The position numbers were made by a program, and so were the translations under genes. From NCBI GenBank assembly GCA_006937955.1, contig SSNP01000081.1, positions 2,346,978 to 2,410,977 on the forward strand: a stretch of 64,000 nucleotides of DNA. Reading direction: 5' to 3'. A model generated the notes under the pieces. That model was not told the origin of the DNA. It was given only the letters and a program-made list of their open reading frames with translations, and searched no databases. The stretch's first letter is position 1. Each line of letters starts with the position of its first letter. Positions 1 to 36,833 of this stretch are shown one piece after another. This stretch comes from Pachypanchax playfairii. Its lineage: Eukaryota > Chordata > Actinopteri > Cyprinodontiformes > Aplocheilidae.

Positions 1-1480
1 GGGACCGACAACTGCAAAGATGATGAAGTGTGCTGGAACTATTACGGAAGCTTCCGCTGTTATCCCAGAAACCCCTGCGAGCCACCTTACACTCAGGCCT
101 CCGAAAAGTCAGTAAGCTGCTACCAGCCATCTGGTCGTCATCAACTACGCAACCAGTTTCTCAAAACGTTTGTTCTATTTACTGTGTTTTTGCAGTCGCT
201 GCATCTGTCGATCTCCGACCGAATGCCAGGGCCTCCCGCCATCGATAGTCTACAAATACATGAACATCCACGCGGAACGAACCGTTCCTGCAGACATATT
301 CCAGATTCAGGCCACCACTGTATACGCCAACACACACAACACCTTCAGGATCAAAGCAGGAAATGAAGGAGGAGAATTTTTCCTTCGGGTAAGTTGATGA
401 ACATCACTGTTAATATTCATCAAAACAAAAGATTTACCTTTAAATCAAAGTTACCAACAATCTGTCAATAAAACTTTATTTGTAGAACATTTTTGATACA
501 ATTTAGTGTAACAGAGAGAAAAAAGTAAACAGAAACATCCCAACTAAACAAAATAAATTCAAACAAATCCTTTCAGATTAAAAGCTGTAAAAGAGAATGA
601 AGCTTATTTTGAAGAAAGTGTGAGAATTTTGTGTCAACATGACAGGGCAGATTTGCTTTTGTGTATTTTAGCTATTTTAGTGTAACTGTATTTAAAGAGG
701 CCCATCCATTAAAAACAATTTTTCTGAGGTTTCTGTTGAATATTTTAGGTCCACAGGTGTTCTTACCTTCATAGTGGGTGTGAAAACAGGTCAGCAACTT
801 CTCTTTTAGTTTTAATCTCTCAAACTACGCAGGTGGTGAAAACTCCCGAGTTCTCCCGAGTCCGAACTTCCTGTATCTGTTTCATCACAACTCCTTTGTT
901 TGTTAGTATTCATCAGCTCCCGCAGTTGAAACCACGCCTAGCATGCTGCTGGCTAAAAGCTGTTAGCATAAGACATAGCAAACAGGAAGACACGATGTCT
1001 GACGTTGCCATGCACAGCGGGGCAGGAAACAGTATACCTTGCTCTCATAGGCTAGTTTGTTAGCCAATCAGAGTCCAGCAATTTTGAATAATAAATATGA
1101 ACGGGCTGCTGACGAAGCAGCCTGATGGACGGAGCCGGAACCACCCAAATTTTAATATATACAGATTGAAAGGTCTGTTAATCAGTGTTTCTTGATGTTT
1201 TTTAGATAGAAAAGGTTTCATATTACTGGGTAATACTTAAGAAATAACCACAAAGTCCTGAAATTTGTATGAAATGGCCTCTTTAATAAGTAAAGCACAA
1301 TGATTGTATTTTTTGCAGCGTTCCAGTAACGCCAGTGCCATGCTGCTGCTTACCAAGCCGTTGTCAGGACCCAAGGAGTACACTGTGGACCTGGAGATGA
1401 TCACTCACCATCTCAACATGAACTACCGCACCAGCTCGCTGCTGCGGCTCACCATCATCGTAGGGGGTTTTGCCTTCTGA
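1..1480 (+). CDS. efemp2: EFEMP-family fibulin, 3' end (probably efemp2)
   Basis: This is the C-terminal 153 residues of a secreted elastic-fibre glycoprotein of the EFEMP/fibulin family. Coding exons are 1-107, 196-388 and 1319-1480 (stop TGA 1478-1480). The first donor is GTCAGT at 108; using it restores the family motif ENRC across the junction. The first exon encodes the end of a calcium-binding EGF module ([17 protein letters not shown]). The other two encode the fibulin C-terminal module, with [20 protein letters not shown] and VDLEM. EFEMP1 and EFEMP2 are close here. CWNY and the RCYPRNPC region look like EFEMP1. VPAD, RIKAGN, KEY-VDLEM and MNYR look like EFEMP2, and linkage to mark2 also favours EFEMP2. 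The upstream EGF repeats lie outside the window. The last intron holds a TTAA-flanked element. The family assignment is sure; the paralogue is not. Confidence 0.85.
696..1282. mobile_element. TTAA-flanked short DNA transposon (Kolobok/piggyBac-like MITE)
   Basis: A 587-bp non-coding element in the last efemp intron. TTAA occurs directly on both sides (692-695 and 1283-1286). The ends form an imperfect terminal inverted repeat: AGAGGCCCAT on the left and ATGGCCTCT on the right. It has no transposase ORF. TTAA target sites are known for the Kolobok and piggyBac superfamilies. The exact family is not determined. Confidence 0.7.
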
Positions 1481-4400
1481 GGAGAGCAAGTCCCAGCAGC
1501 TCACATAAGTCTGGTTTCAGCAAACATAGCAAACGCCTGTATCAGCATGACATAAATTTATATTTTCACTCAGTATATGCTCATAACGTAAGCTGCCTCA
1601 GATTCAAATGGTGGCAAAGCAGTTTTTTTTTTGTGTTTGTTCAAGACAAGCCCTGCCATGCTGTAATACGTGACCACTAGGTATCTTTTTTTGTTAGTTT
1701 AATGAGGACACCCTTTATTAAAAACACATTATTTTACTTCAGATTTTATTTTATTATTTCCCTGAAGGTGGAAAAAAATAATTCCAACCTTTTCAATCTT
1801 AGAATATTATCAAAACAAACAGGGAACACCCAGGAAAAGAGACCTATTGGACAAGCTAAACGTGTTGAATTCTCAATGCTGCTTCTTCTACTGTGCATTT
1901 ATCACGTTGCTCAGATCAGAAGGGCTTCCAGTAACCTGTCAGTGTATCACTTATTAATGAGAAATGGAGATCTACTCAAATAAACAGAGCCAATTCTCAG
2001 CATGAGCAGCTTTGTGCAAGAACAATTTACACATTTAGAAAAAAAAATAAAAAAATCCAACTTCTGTTGATAAATGTTAGGCGTTAGGGCTGCTGCTATT
2101 TGTGCAAGTTTCTGTATAGTTTGCCTCATGAGTAATAATTTCCAGAGAATTCCAGGAACAGTTCAAAAGTGTAAAGGGAGTTAATTAGCCTGTGAGCTAA
2201 AAGAGTGCTTAACTTTGTCTTACAACAAGCTTGAAGCTTGTAGACTGAATTCACAAGAGTAATGTCATGTAAATACCAAAAATCCACGTGTGTGTATGTG
2301 TGTGTATGTTGATATGATTTTGTGAGCTTTGTTTACGCACGCGAGCAAATGTAAGGGTGAACCACAGAGCGAGAGAAGAGGAAAGAGTGAGACCGCCTCG
2401 GGTTTGATGGATGTGCTGGAGTTGTTTATGTGTTTCTGTGATGCCATCCCGTCAGCTTACAGTCACAACGGCAACAGCGGAGTTCTTTAAATGGCTTTCA
2501 TTAAACACCTTGGCAGACTGGCCACTTGTTGGTGCCACAGCGTTTCTCCAGAGGAGCAGAGGGACCCTCTAATATCGGCCCCAGTCGAGAAGTTACACTG
2601 GCACCAGGCTGGCTCGCGTGATAAAGATAATTGTGGCGTTTGGCCTCGTAGCTGGTTCATGTGACACAAGGGATTATTAAAGTGTTAATACAATGCCACC
2701 AAACTTTTGGCGGAGTGAGAAACCCTTCGCTACCTGCTTTGCCTCTTATGACTCTGCCCTGGCTTGTTGCTGAAACACTGTAAACTGTGGATACACGGCA
2801 CTGAAAACGACATTGTAAGTGCCGAACGTTGTCCAGCTTTGCCTTCAAACCCCCTACGTGTGGTTTCAGCAGTGATTGTGCCTTAAAAGTTCTGAACAAA
2901 ACAGTTACACTAAACTAATCATGCTGTCAAGACTGTTAACTTTCTTTGATGAGATGCCTGTGTTTTTCTTCTCCTATTTAAAATATATTTTGTCATATGT
3001 ACCTTGTATTGATTGTACGCTGAAGAGCAAAAGCTATATTGTCAAATAAAATATGATGTAAAACCCAGGATTGCTTGTTCTGCTCTATAAACTTCAACCC
3101 TGTTTGTATTGTACGAGCACTAAAGTAAACAAGACATGTAGATTGTAATGGAAAAAGCAACGCCTGTATAAAATTCTGCTTCTCTTTCCACGTTCCACAG
3201 AAACCTAAAGATGATTTCATCTGAAATTAATGATGATAAATGCAGTGAACATGATGCCATGGCTATCGTATCTATCTTGTTTAAACGGATCCAGAGGGGA
3301 TACAGTAATGTAGTTGAGTCAATGTTTGCTGAGGGACAATTCTGAAGCCTGTGCGCACAAACACACACACACACACATCATATTTAGATGTAAAATTGGA
3401 TGGGAGGGGTTTTATGGTAAGTTGTTACTCAATCATCTTTCTGTCTTGGGCTTTAGTCAGAAAAGCATTGGGAGATGTAAGATGATCCACGATGTGTCAT
3501 TGTTCCCTAAACTCCATTTTCAGCTGCTAGCTTTTTGGAGTTTTGTTTTTGCTGTCCGTGCATGATTCAACCCCCCAGGAAAAAAAAAAAAAAACACAAC
3601 TTTTTTTTTTTTCCCTCTAAAGCACAGCAACATTTTCTGATCCGACTTGATTAGTATTCCATTCAGGATAATATTGAGGATAATTATCTTAATCTTCCCA
3701 CATATAGCGAGACATCCCATTAATCACTGTTAAATTTATTGAACAGATCAAAGCTGGAGTTACTGGCGAAGGATCACAGGAAAGGAATGGAGTTACAAAA
3801 GTTCACTAAGTTTGATGGTTATTATTCTCTGTAATCTTGTCCTAGCAGTATTCATGTGAGCTCATAAATATTTATTTTTTATTTCACAGCTTGTCTTGGA
3901 TCTGAGAGAATTGTTAACATCAAGCAGCAAAGGTAATTTCCCAGAAACCCAGTGGGTCTGATGTAAGCAGTATATGGGTCGTTAGCAATGGCAACATTTT
4001 TTAAATTTAAATTAACCTTTTAAATCCATTGTTATTATTTCTTTAACATGTCATCAACCATGTGCATCTATGTATGGACATGATTTCTTTACAACAATTT
4101 CCACCAGTTTTACTCCCCGTCAGGGAGAGAAACTGCCGAGACATTTTCAGTAGCACATCTTTTGGAGTTTTGGAGCTGATTGACAGAATGACTATGAATC
4201 TGAAAAATTTGCAGATATTGAGTGACACGTTCAGGCTGACACGGAGCAGAAGCTCAAAGGAACGCTTCCAACAATGTGAGAAATTTATGCCTTGAAGGGT
4301 TGAATATTTTAAAAGTAAAAGAACAAGTTGCTTAAAACTCACAAGCAGAATATTAAAGTGTTGCATCTTTCTAATGCAGGTAGCAACATTAACTGAGATA

Positions 4401-7400
4401 CTTTCTATTCTCCCAGTCATTTGAATCCCTCATCCCAAAAAAAGGTATTAAAACTCCCATAACTGTTACTTTATTTGCTCCACAGCTGTTCGATTTCAGG
4501 ATGGGAGTTGAGAACGGAGGTAAGGAAAGTTGTAATGGAGAAGTTGCATGAAGTCGGGAGAAAGGAGCAGTTCATTAGTTAGTATTTAAGATAGTAAAAA
4601 CATTATGGGATGCAGTCACTTGTTGACACAAGGAAAACTATCCCACAAAAAGACATTCACAGGGTTTTACATAATGCAGCAACATGCCACTTAAGAAATC
4701 ATCAAACTTTAAACACACATCAAACCAATGAGCAGAACCACTCATGTACTGTACTGTATATGTGCGTGTTTGCTGCTTCTGAATGTGGCTGTTGAACGTG
4801 TGCCAAGCTGTAAATACTTCCTGCTTGACATCCAGCCGTAGATGTTGTTTCAGTCAGCTTCAGTCGGGTTGTAATATAAATCCTGGAGGTTCATACCTGT
4901 TAGTTTACATTCTCCAATTACAGTCTGAAGCAGAGATAACAGAATCACACGAGTCCTCGGGGTGTACAATTCTATTCTAATAATAATAAGGCCCAGGTTT
5001 TACTTTATAATGATGCACCTGACTGTTTTCAGATCACCAGGAAAGCCTTTGAATTATGACATAATTACAAGGTGACGTATAAACAGTGATTATTTCCAGC
5101 TGTAAAGAGCATTTCCTTTTATGATACAAGTTCATAACAGGGAGAGGGTTGATATTTCTAATCAACATGATAAAGTGTTGATTAACGGGTGAAAAGAGGA
5201 AATATTTCAGCACTTGAACGCATCATTCTGACCTCAGCCATGTTCATGAAAGTGTTTCTTTATTCAGAGGAACATTGATGTATTACCACAGCTGTATCTC
5301 TATAAATATATAATACTACATTCTCATGGTTTCAATATCTTTTTTATTAACCAGGAACCCCCCCCCCCCTTACCACATGACAATCAAGAGGAGAAAAAGT
5401 TTAAACTGTATTCCTTTTATTTACAATTGGAGCACTTGTCCAGACATTAGCTAGTCCTGAGATAACTTGATCGCTTCTCCTGCATGTAAATTACTCTCCC
5501 TGCTGCTGGTATGTTTACTCATCATGACAGGTGTTAAACTTATACCAGACTGAACATTTAAAATGATGTAAACAGCCCAAGTTCTGTAGAAAACTCTTGA
5601 AAAGTGAAAACCTCATGATGATACAAAGACACAACATGTTCCAGAGACAATGCAACATGCTGCCTCAGAGTGGCTCAAAATGATTCCATGTGATAGAAGA
5701 GGAAACAAAAAGAAATAAAGGAACAACCTGCAGATAATGTCTTTGAATAAAATCCCACAAACACCCCATAAAATATTCAGGCCCAAAATAAAAGCTTCTT
5801 TTGACAACAGAATAATTTTCAGCTATTTATTCCTGTAAAGAGGAGACAAGTCGCTGCTTCACACCTTTGTACACAACAGTGAATCTGACTAAAAAAATAC
5901 AAAAGCTGTATTTTTAGAGGCAAAGCATCTTTATTTTGGATTTCAGCTGCTCGACAGTTGTCACATTTTTATTCCAGTATGATTCCCAGCTTTTCAGTAG
6001 TTTACAGGTCTGAGCTGCAAATAAATCCCACAGAGTCTCCATGCAGAGCCATGTTGTTGTACTATGGTTTGGCATCTTCTCATAAAAATAAGCAAGGCCT
6101 TCTGTGAAAAAGACACTTTCAGGACAATGGCATAACTTGCCACCATAATAGTCCATAAATAATTCAGAATTACTTCAAAAATGTGCAAATTACCTGAACT
6201 AATGCACATCTATCACAGATTATGTCTGAAGAACTGCTGCAGATAATAAGCAGATATTTTAAGATCACAGATTTGTTTTTCCATTTTTTTTTCTTTTCCA
6301 ATCATAACACAATCCCTATTGGTGCATCTTATTTATGTATCAAGCAAGAATTAGTCATAAAACCAATTTATAGCTCATTATACAGATTATCAGGCATCAT
6401 TAGTGTTTTTGAGTGATGATGGTGTCAGGTGGGCTCTGATTGGTCCACAGCCAGGATGAAGCAGGAAATAACTCAAGAGATAATCCTAAAAGGAAGGTCA
6501 CTATTCCTTAAACACAGGCTGCCCTCCTCTTCAAATCCACATGTGGTTCAATAATAAATGTTTTTTTTTGTAGCACTGCTCCTCTAAGGTCAGTAGAAAT
6601 TATAACATGTGCCAAAGAAAAGCAAAAATGTATTATCTTCTCACTTTTTCTACACACTCATAGGCTAGAAGTTTTGTTTGGATGATTAAAAATTGATGGA
6701 ATGACAATAAAAACAAACAAAACTGAAGTAATTCTAGCAATTTAGCTTAAAAAGTTTTGTATCTTCCCAATAACAATCTATAAAAAAAACTATGAAAACA
6801 AAGTTTAGCAGCCAAGTGTTTTTTGTTTGTTTGTTTGTTCCACTCCCACCCACTTCATCCCTCTTTGCCCTCTTATTTGACATCTGCCCTGGATTTTTAA
6901 AAGTTTTTTCATATTTTCCACTCCTGCCATTTCTTACTGTGCAACTTGGTTAAACTTGAGACAATAGGAAAATGATGTGTTTGAGCGTGTGTGCGTCTTG
7001 TAAGTAGCATGTGTGGGCGTGAACACATTCATATGTGACAGCGATGAAACAGGCTGATGACGGGAGGCCAAGGGTGGGCACATGCAGGCTCTTGACGAGG
7101 AAACAGTAACACCGGGAAGGTGTGTTCCTTCTGGAAAGCCTCTGTAATGAACAGCAGGCTGGCTCGCTGCCTGATCAAATTCCACCGCAGCCTTGTATCT
7201 ATCTTGCCTTCCACAAATGTTCAGCATACCAGTGGGTTTTATTGACTTGTTAGAGCAGACAGCAGAATGCAAGCTCTGCCTTGTAAGCTGTGCAGTTAAC
7301 AAGGAATGTCTTCTGATGTTTTCTTAAATCTGTAATACTTTGTTTTTAGTTCAAATTAATCACATGAATGTCATCGAATTATGTTCTAGGGTTTGTTCTT

Positions 7401-8269
7401 GATTTACAGTACGTTATTGTTAGTGGTATTGTTTGATAGTTTTTCTGTTACTCTGTCCCTTGTTAACCTCTCAGTTTCACTTCAGTTTGTTGCTCGCAAC
7501 TGTCGTGCATGTGTTAATTAACCCAACAATTCATTTCCAAATGATCCCAAAATCATCCTTTCATCTGCTCTGATTTGTACCTGGTTTCCGTTTATTTCTT
7601 CTGTTCCCCAGTTCTGAGAAATGGAGAATTATGCTGCCTCGCCGGCCCGGCTTTTTTTTTTTTTTTTTTATCGAAATTTTGAGTTTCACAGAGTTGCTTG
7701 TGTTGGAGTCCACATTTTGGGAATGTTTAGACTTTAGTATGTTTCTAAAATAGGTTTAGCGACTGATTTTGTTCAAGACAACTTAGATTCATGGTATAAT
7801 CTGAGGTTTAGGGTTGAATGATATCAGGAAAACAAGTTCATGTGATATTGATGTTTCCTCATACTGCTTGAAACATCAGTGACATTAATTAATAATTTTC
7901 TATACACTGTAAACAATCATCAGAAAGCAAAATAATACCAGTTTTACAAAATAAATACAACTGAAAATTAAATGTTTTCTCTTTTTTAATGAGACATTAA
8001 ACAAACTTTTCATAATAAAGTCTGCAACACGTACAACGTGGGGAGTAGCAGTACAGATGTGGAAAACGTTGTATAAATATATTTTGACAGAAGTAAGAGG
8101 CCTAAACTGGAAAATGCAAAAAATAACTGAAATGAATAAATCAGTCTGCAACAGCATTACCACAGAGAGTGTTTGAAGAGGGGAATCTTAACTGGGAACA
8201 CTGTTATAAAATAAAAAAAATACATTAAAACATCTGCTGTGTTTTGCAATTTCATGCCATGTACTGCTT

Positions 8270-8270
8270 A

Positions 8271-8331
<61 letters not shown>
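8270..8331. repeat. (AAT)n microsatellite
   Basis: About 20 uninterrupted AAT units. It is a simple-sequence repeat in intergenic DNA. It produces a spurious poly-isoleucine reading frame on the minus strand, which is not a gene. Confidence 0.97.
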
Positions 8332-8332
<1 letters not shown>

Positions 8333-10365
8333 ATGAAAACTCTAATTGCACAAAACTCTTAAGCCATGTCTCTTCCTCAGGAGGCTTCTCGTGGTATTTC
8401 CCACACTTTAGCAGGAAGTGCACAAACATTTTTATCAAGAGAGCACGGCTTGACTCACATGGTGAATCCGACTCAAGCATAAGGAGGTATGGTATTCTGC
8501 CAGTACTGACAGATGCTGCTTCACTATCTCTCTCATAATGACTTTAGCCTCTTCCCCCCATCGTTCCCTGCCTTTCTACTCTTTCCTGTCCTGCAAATAC
8601 CGTTAGCTGCATGACCGTCTGTGATGAATAGCTGTTAACAGCTGCCTCTTTTTTTGGTCCTGGCCTGTGAGAGCATGTAATTGCATTTGGCCCTGGGTGT
8701 ACATGCACTCATTAAACCAGTGTCAGTACCCATTATGGTACATTCCATGGCAGTGCAACTCAGGTAGAGAATGTAAGTCTCATGCATAAACAAAGAGAGC
8801 TCAGAGGAGGATATATGGACAATAAAAACACCCAAGGCCTCAAATTGTCACAATACACAAGAACTTTAGATGAACCGATTGTTCTCAAGTTAAATTTCCT
8901 TTTGCGTGTAAACATATCGGTTGAGCGGTTTTATTGTTTTTGTGTGCAAACGACTAAATACACAAACATAAATCTGGATCTGTATTATCAGATCTAACAG
9001 ATATACAAATAAAACACATTCAGAACATGTTTAGCTGGAATCATTTAGCTGCTCTCAGTTGTTTGAGTTTAGAGAGGATCAGATCTGCTATGCTGGGATC
9101 TCATCCATTCTGGGATCAGATGCAGAATTCCAAAAATGCCCATCGGGATGCCAAGAATCGGTGTTGAAACACTTCTGTTTTGCTGAACCATCTTATCTCT
9201 CTGAGCACACTCTTAACACACTTTTAGCAATCCAACATTTTCCCTGCTGATTAAAACTGAGTTCAGAGTTGGTGCAAAATAAGCTAAAGATTCCAAAGAA
9301 TCACAAAAACAGACACAATGTTCTCAGTGTCTTTCAGCTCCTGTATCCATCAGTAATTGTAACACATTGAGTCACGCTGTGTCCATTGTAATGGTCTGGG
9401 GCCTCTCAGCTGCACGAGACAAACCATCAGTCATTTGACAAGCAGTAAGGTGGACTGTTTGTCTGAATTCCACAAATTATTCATGACATTTCAGAAAAGG
9501 GACAGTTACACCTGCTGCACTGCTTGTTCTTCATCACAGTATGACACACCAGAGTATTTATGACTTGTGGAGCCGAGCAAGTAAATGAACAATGGCATTT
9601 GTGCAGCCCCCACATGTCAAACTCTGCACACGTGCAGCATATTTAAGTAGTAGTCTGACACCTAGTGTACAGACTGTGCTTACGCATCTGGATGTCATCA
9701 CAACTCTCAGAAACAACCAAGCAATGAATCAATTTGTGTAAAAAGAAAAAAAAAATAGAAAGAAAAAAGTAGAATATCTTGGAAAGCAACATTTGTTTGT
9801 TTTTTCATGTTTTTAGCACGAATATATTGTGTTTTCTAGTTTGACAGACACACAGGAGTGTAATGCAGTAATGATCCAACAGATGGCAACATGAGTCCAG
9901 TTTATGAAGTTCAACAGACCTCATCCCAGAACTGAACACATCGGCATGTTCAAACATTTCATGTAGAGGCAAATCCTTCAAAACAAAGATCACGTTTGTA
10001 GAGTTTAAATATAATGTTTCCAAATGCACATAAAACCAAATTCCAAATCTATTAAATTCTTATAAATTCCTACAGTTTGTTTTCAGTTAGACTTTAAATA
10101 TGAAATGCAGATAAAATTGTGGGTTAGGAAACCTAAAGAGCAGCTGTATGGAGTGTTTTTGCAGGGTTGACACTCCATTTACTTGGATCTGATTTAAATC
10201 TGAAGGACACTGTTCAAACTGAGTGCTTGACTGTTTTCTGGTGACTTGAATGATGAGCTTTAACGAGCAGACAAAGAGAGTGTGTGTGTCTGAGAGAGAC
10301 AGATCCCTCCATCCTTCCTTGTGGTGGGAGGTTTGAGCTGCGCAGACCGACGCATCTTCCTGGCC

Positions 10366-10401
10366 TGTCCTCCCCCTCCTCCTCCTCCTCCTCCTCCTCC
10401 C
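10366..10401. repeat. (CCT)n polypyrimidine tract upstream of mark2
   Basis: A run of about nine CCT units with a short C-rich lead-in, about 250 bp upstream of the mark2 start codon and probably in the promoter or 5' UTR. The minus strand reads GGA repeats. The spurious poly-Pro and poly-Gly ORFs here come from the repeat. Confidence 0.9.
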
Positions 10402-10651
10402 TCTCTGCTGCTGGTCTCTCTTCTTTTTTTTCCTCCTTTCCTGTCTGACACTAGTCTACCTGAAGGGAAGTGCTCAAAGCCGATAAGGAAATCTGGCGCA
10501 CCGGCTGCGTTATGCTGCGGTGAATAAAAGGGACCGCTGTCTGCGGTGGTGTTTTCAGGGGATGTAGAGAAGCGGACGGAGGCACCGCGCCGCGCCGTGT
10601 CTGCTCTGCCCTGCCCGCTGCATCGCTGAGCGGCCTGCGAAAGCACACAAG

Positions 10652-34559
<23,908 letters not shown>

Positions 34560-36833
34560 CAGCAGATGGACTCGGGCTTCGGTGAGCTCCGGCTGCAGTC
34601 TCATCTCATCGCTCGATTAGTGTCGACTTACAAGACTAAATCAGCACTGAAGTTCCTCACCGTGCAGAATCAGGGCGGACTCGGCTGGTAACGTGCAATA
34701 CCGGCTGCGAATGTACTGTACAGGGTTGTATGAACCGGAGAGACATCTCTGTGACGGACAGGTGGCATTAAAGAAATAATAAAAAAAAAAAAACACCTAA
34801 CCTTTTATTTTTTCCTCCTCACTCCGTCCAGCCCCGTCTCTCTCATCAGCCTGCTGCTACATGTCAGAGGACGCAGTCATGTAACACATGCAGTATGCAA
34901 ATCAAGAAAACCACCCTGCAATAATATTTTCAGCCTGTTTTTTTTTTCTAAATTACCTACTTCAAGAATTAATCTCACTGAATGACCATTAAAATTACTG
35001 TAAGCTAAAATAATCGCTTTTCCACCTGTGTTAAGGCAGTATATAGATCAGGCAGGAGCTCATACTAAAACTATGTTTAAAGAGAATTGTACTGTATGCA
35101 TAACATCTGCAGGTACTGTATTGTATATTGATTTTGAGTTCTGTACAGAATTGTATTGTTAATACTGTCTTTTTTCATGGGATTGAGTTATTTCCTAAGA
35201 TAATTCATGTCTCTTAGACCATAACTCTTTATGTTGAGTTTTTTTTAACCCTTTTTTTTTTTTTGTAAGAACCACAATATTAAAAATAGTCTTTTCAGTT
35301 TTATTTAAAGAGCACTAAATTATTTTGTGGAATATTAAGGGACCCATTCCCTTGCCTTTTATGTTTATATCTATTTTTTGCCTATTAAAACAAACAAAAA
35401 AATCACTAAGTTGCAACACACAGCTTTGAGTTCACTAAGGTCTGACAATGTTTTTTTTTTTTTTTCTTTGTTCCTCTCCGCAGTAGGTTGCAGGAAAGGA
35501 TATCCCTGCTGCAGTTGCACAAGTATTACACGGTGAACATGAGTGTGTACACCTGTGTTTCGTTCATGTTAGTTTAATAGTCCTCCGTTGCAAATGAAAA
35601 CCGCAGGGTTTTATTTGGTTTACTTTAGAAAGTAACATACTGGATGACTGTATCCAACAGACTGAGGATGCATGAGAAGTCAAATGTCTGAAATGATGCT
35701 GTGGAACTTTTCTAAAGATCCTGACTTTGTCCTGCTAACTGGTGTGATTGTGCAGGTACTTGTGCATCTCTTTGCTTGTGTTTTAGTTATTTTATTTTTT
35801 TTTTTTTAAAGTTCAACTGATTTTATCGTATTTATTCCATTACATTGTAATGTGCTGCATTGTAGATTTGAGGCGTGCACTTTGTTGGAGAAGATTAAAA
35901 GGATTTTATTTGTTTGTATTTATTTAACTTAATTTCACATGTATTGTTATAACTGCACAACACATCCTAAAGATTTTCTCTCGGGTAAATCCTAAGATCC
36001 TGTTAAAACTGAAGTTATGTCATGCAGAAAGCTCTGACGAAATATTTGTTGACTCTAAATAACATAAAATTAGTCTAAAGCATGACACGAATGATGTATT
36101 TTGTATACATGTTAGTTAGATAAACAATATGAACAACATTCTCTTTTTTTTTAACCATTTCAGTGCCTTTAAAATGGTTGAAAGAGTTCCGATAGTTCAC
36201 AGTTATGAAAAACCATTCAAACACTATACAAACCATTAACATTAAAAATGTAAGTTGCAATGATTTACAAGTAGACTCACAATATTTCTGTTGATTTGTT
36301 TGCAATTTATCTTAATCATCCAATGACAATTATGAATCTGACTGCCTTGGTCCCTCGTAAACTTACAAAAAACTTCATTTAGAAATCTCGGAAAGACAAA
36401 ATGTAAACATTTGGCTTGGCAGATTTGTTTTGTTTAAACACGTTACTTCAAAAAGTACAATTTTATGTTTAATGTGAGATAAATGTAAAAAAAAATGTTA
36501 AAAAAACAAAACCCTACTGGTTAATTTTTAGTTTCGTGGGTTACTGATGGCTCACGTAAGCTCCTTCATGCATTAAACTTCACAAAGTATTGGTATCTAA
36601 TTCTAACTCGGGTTGCATGCCTCTCAGACGAGCGTTTGGGTTGAGATGCGTGCGTTTGTCTTTAAACTGATCATGCTCGGTTTTCAGTGGGGTTTTAAAA
36701 ATGATGTCTGCACTTCTCAAGTTCATTCTCGTTCGTGTAAGAGTAGTTCAGCGCTGCTTCTGCTATATTTGACGTCTTCGCACACAAATCACAAAAATAA
36801 CTAACTATAAAACAAAAAACAAAACAAAGAATC
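34560..36833. other. Convergent 3' spacer mark2 / lgi1
   Basis: The 3' UTRs of mark2 (+) and lgi1 (-) face each other across 2.3 kb. An AATAAA at 34778-34783 could end a short mark2 transcript, but it sits in an A run. The rest is AT-rich with T runs and no coding signal. I cannot place the real transcript ends. Confidence 0.6.

Larger units (their letters stand above)
1481..10651. other. Intergenic spacer efemp / mark2
   Basis: About 9.2 kb of AT-rich DNA between two genes in the same orientation. I found no exon-like homology on either strand. It holds simple repeats: a CA run near 3360-3378, a C run near 5359, an A run followed by a T run near 3580-3611, a T run near 7652-7669, and a long AAT tract at 8270-8331. 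The efemp 3' UTR and mark2 promoter lie at its two ends, but I could not fix their limits. Confidence 0.6.

Noticed and set aside
1702..1983. 93-aa ORF downstream of efemp
   Set aside because: AT-rich 3' flank with no homology; length is expected by chance.
8268..8480. Poly-isoleucine ORF on the minus strand
   Set aside because: Translation of the AAT microsatellite; no homology and no splice or start context.
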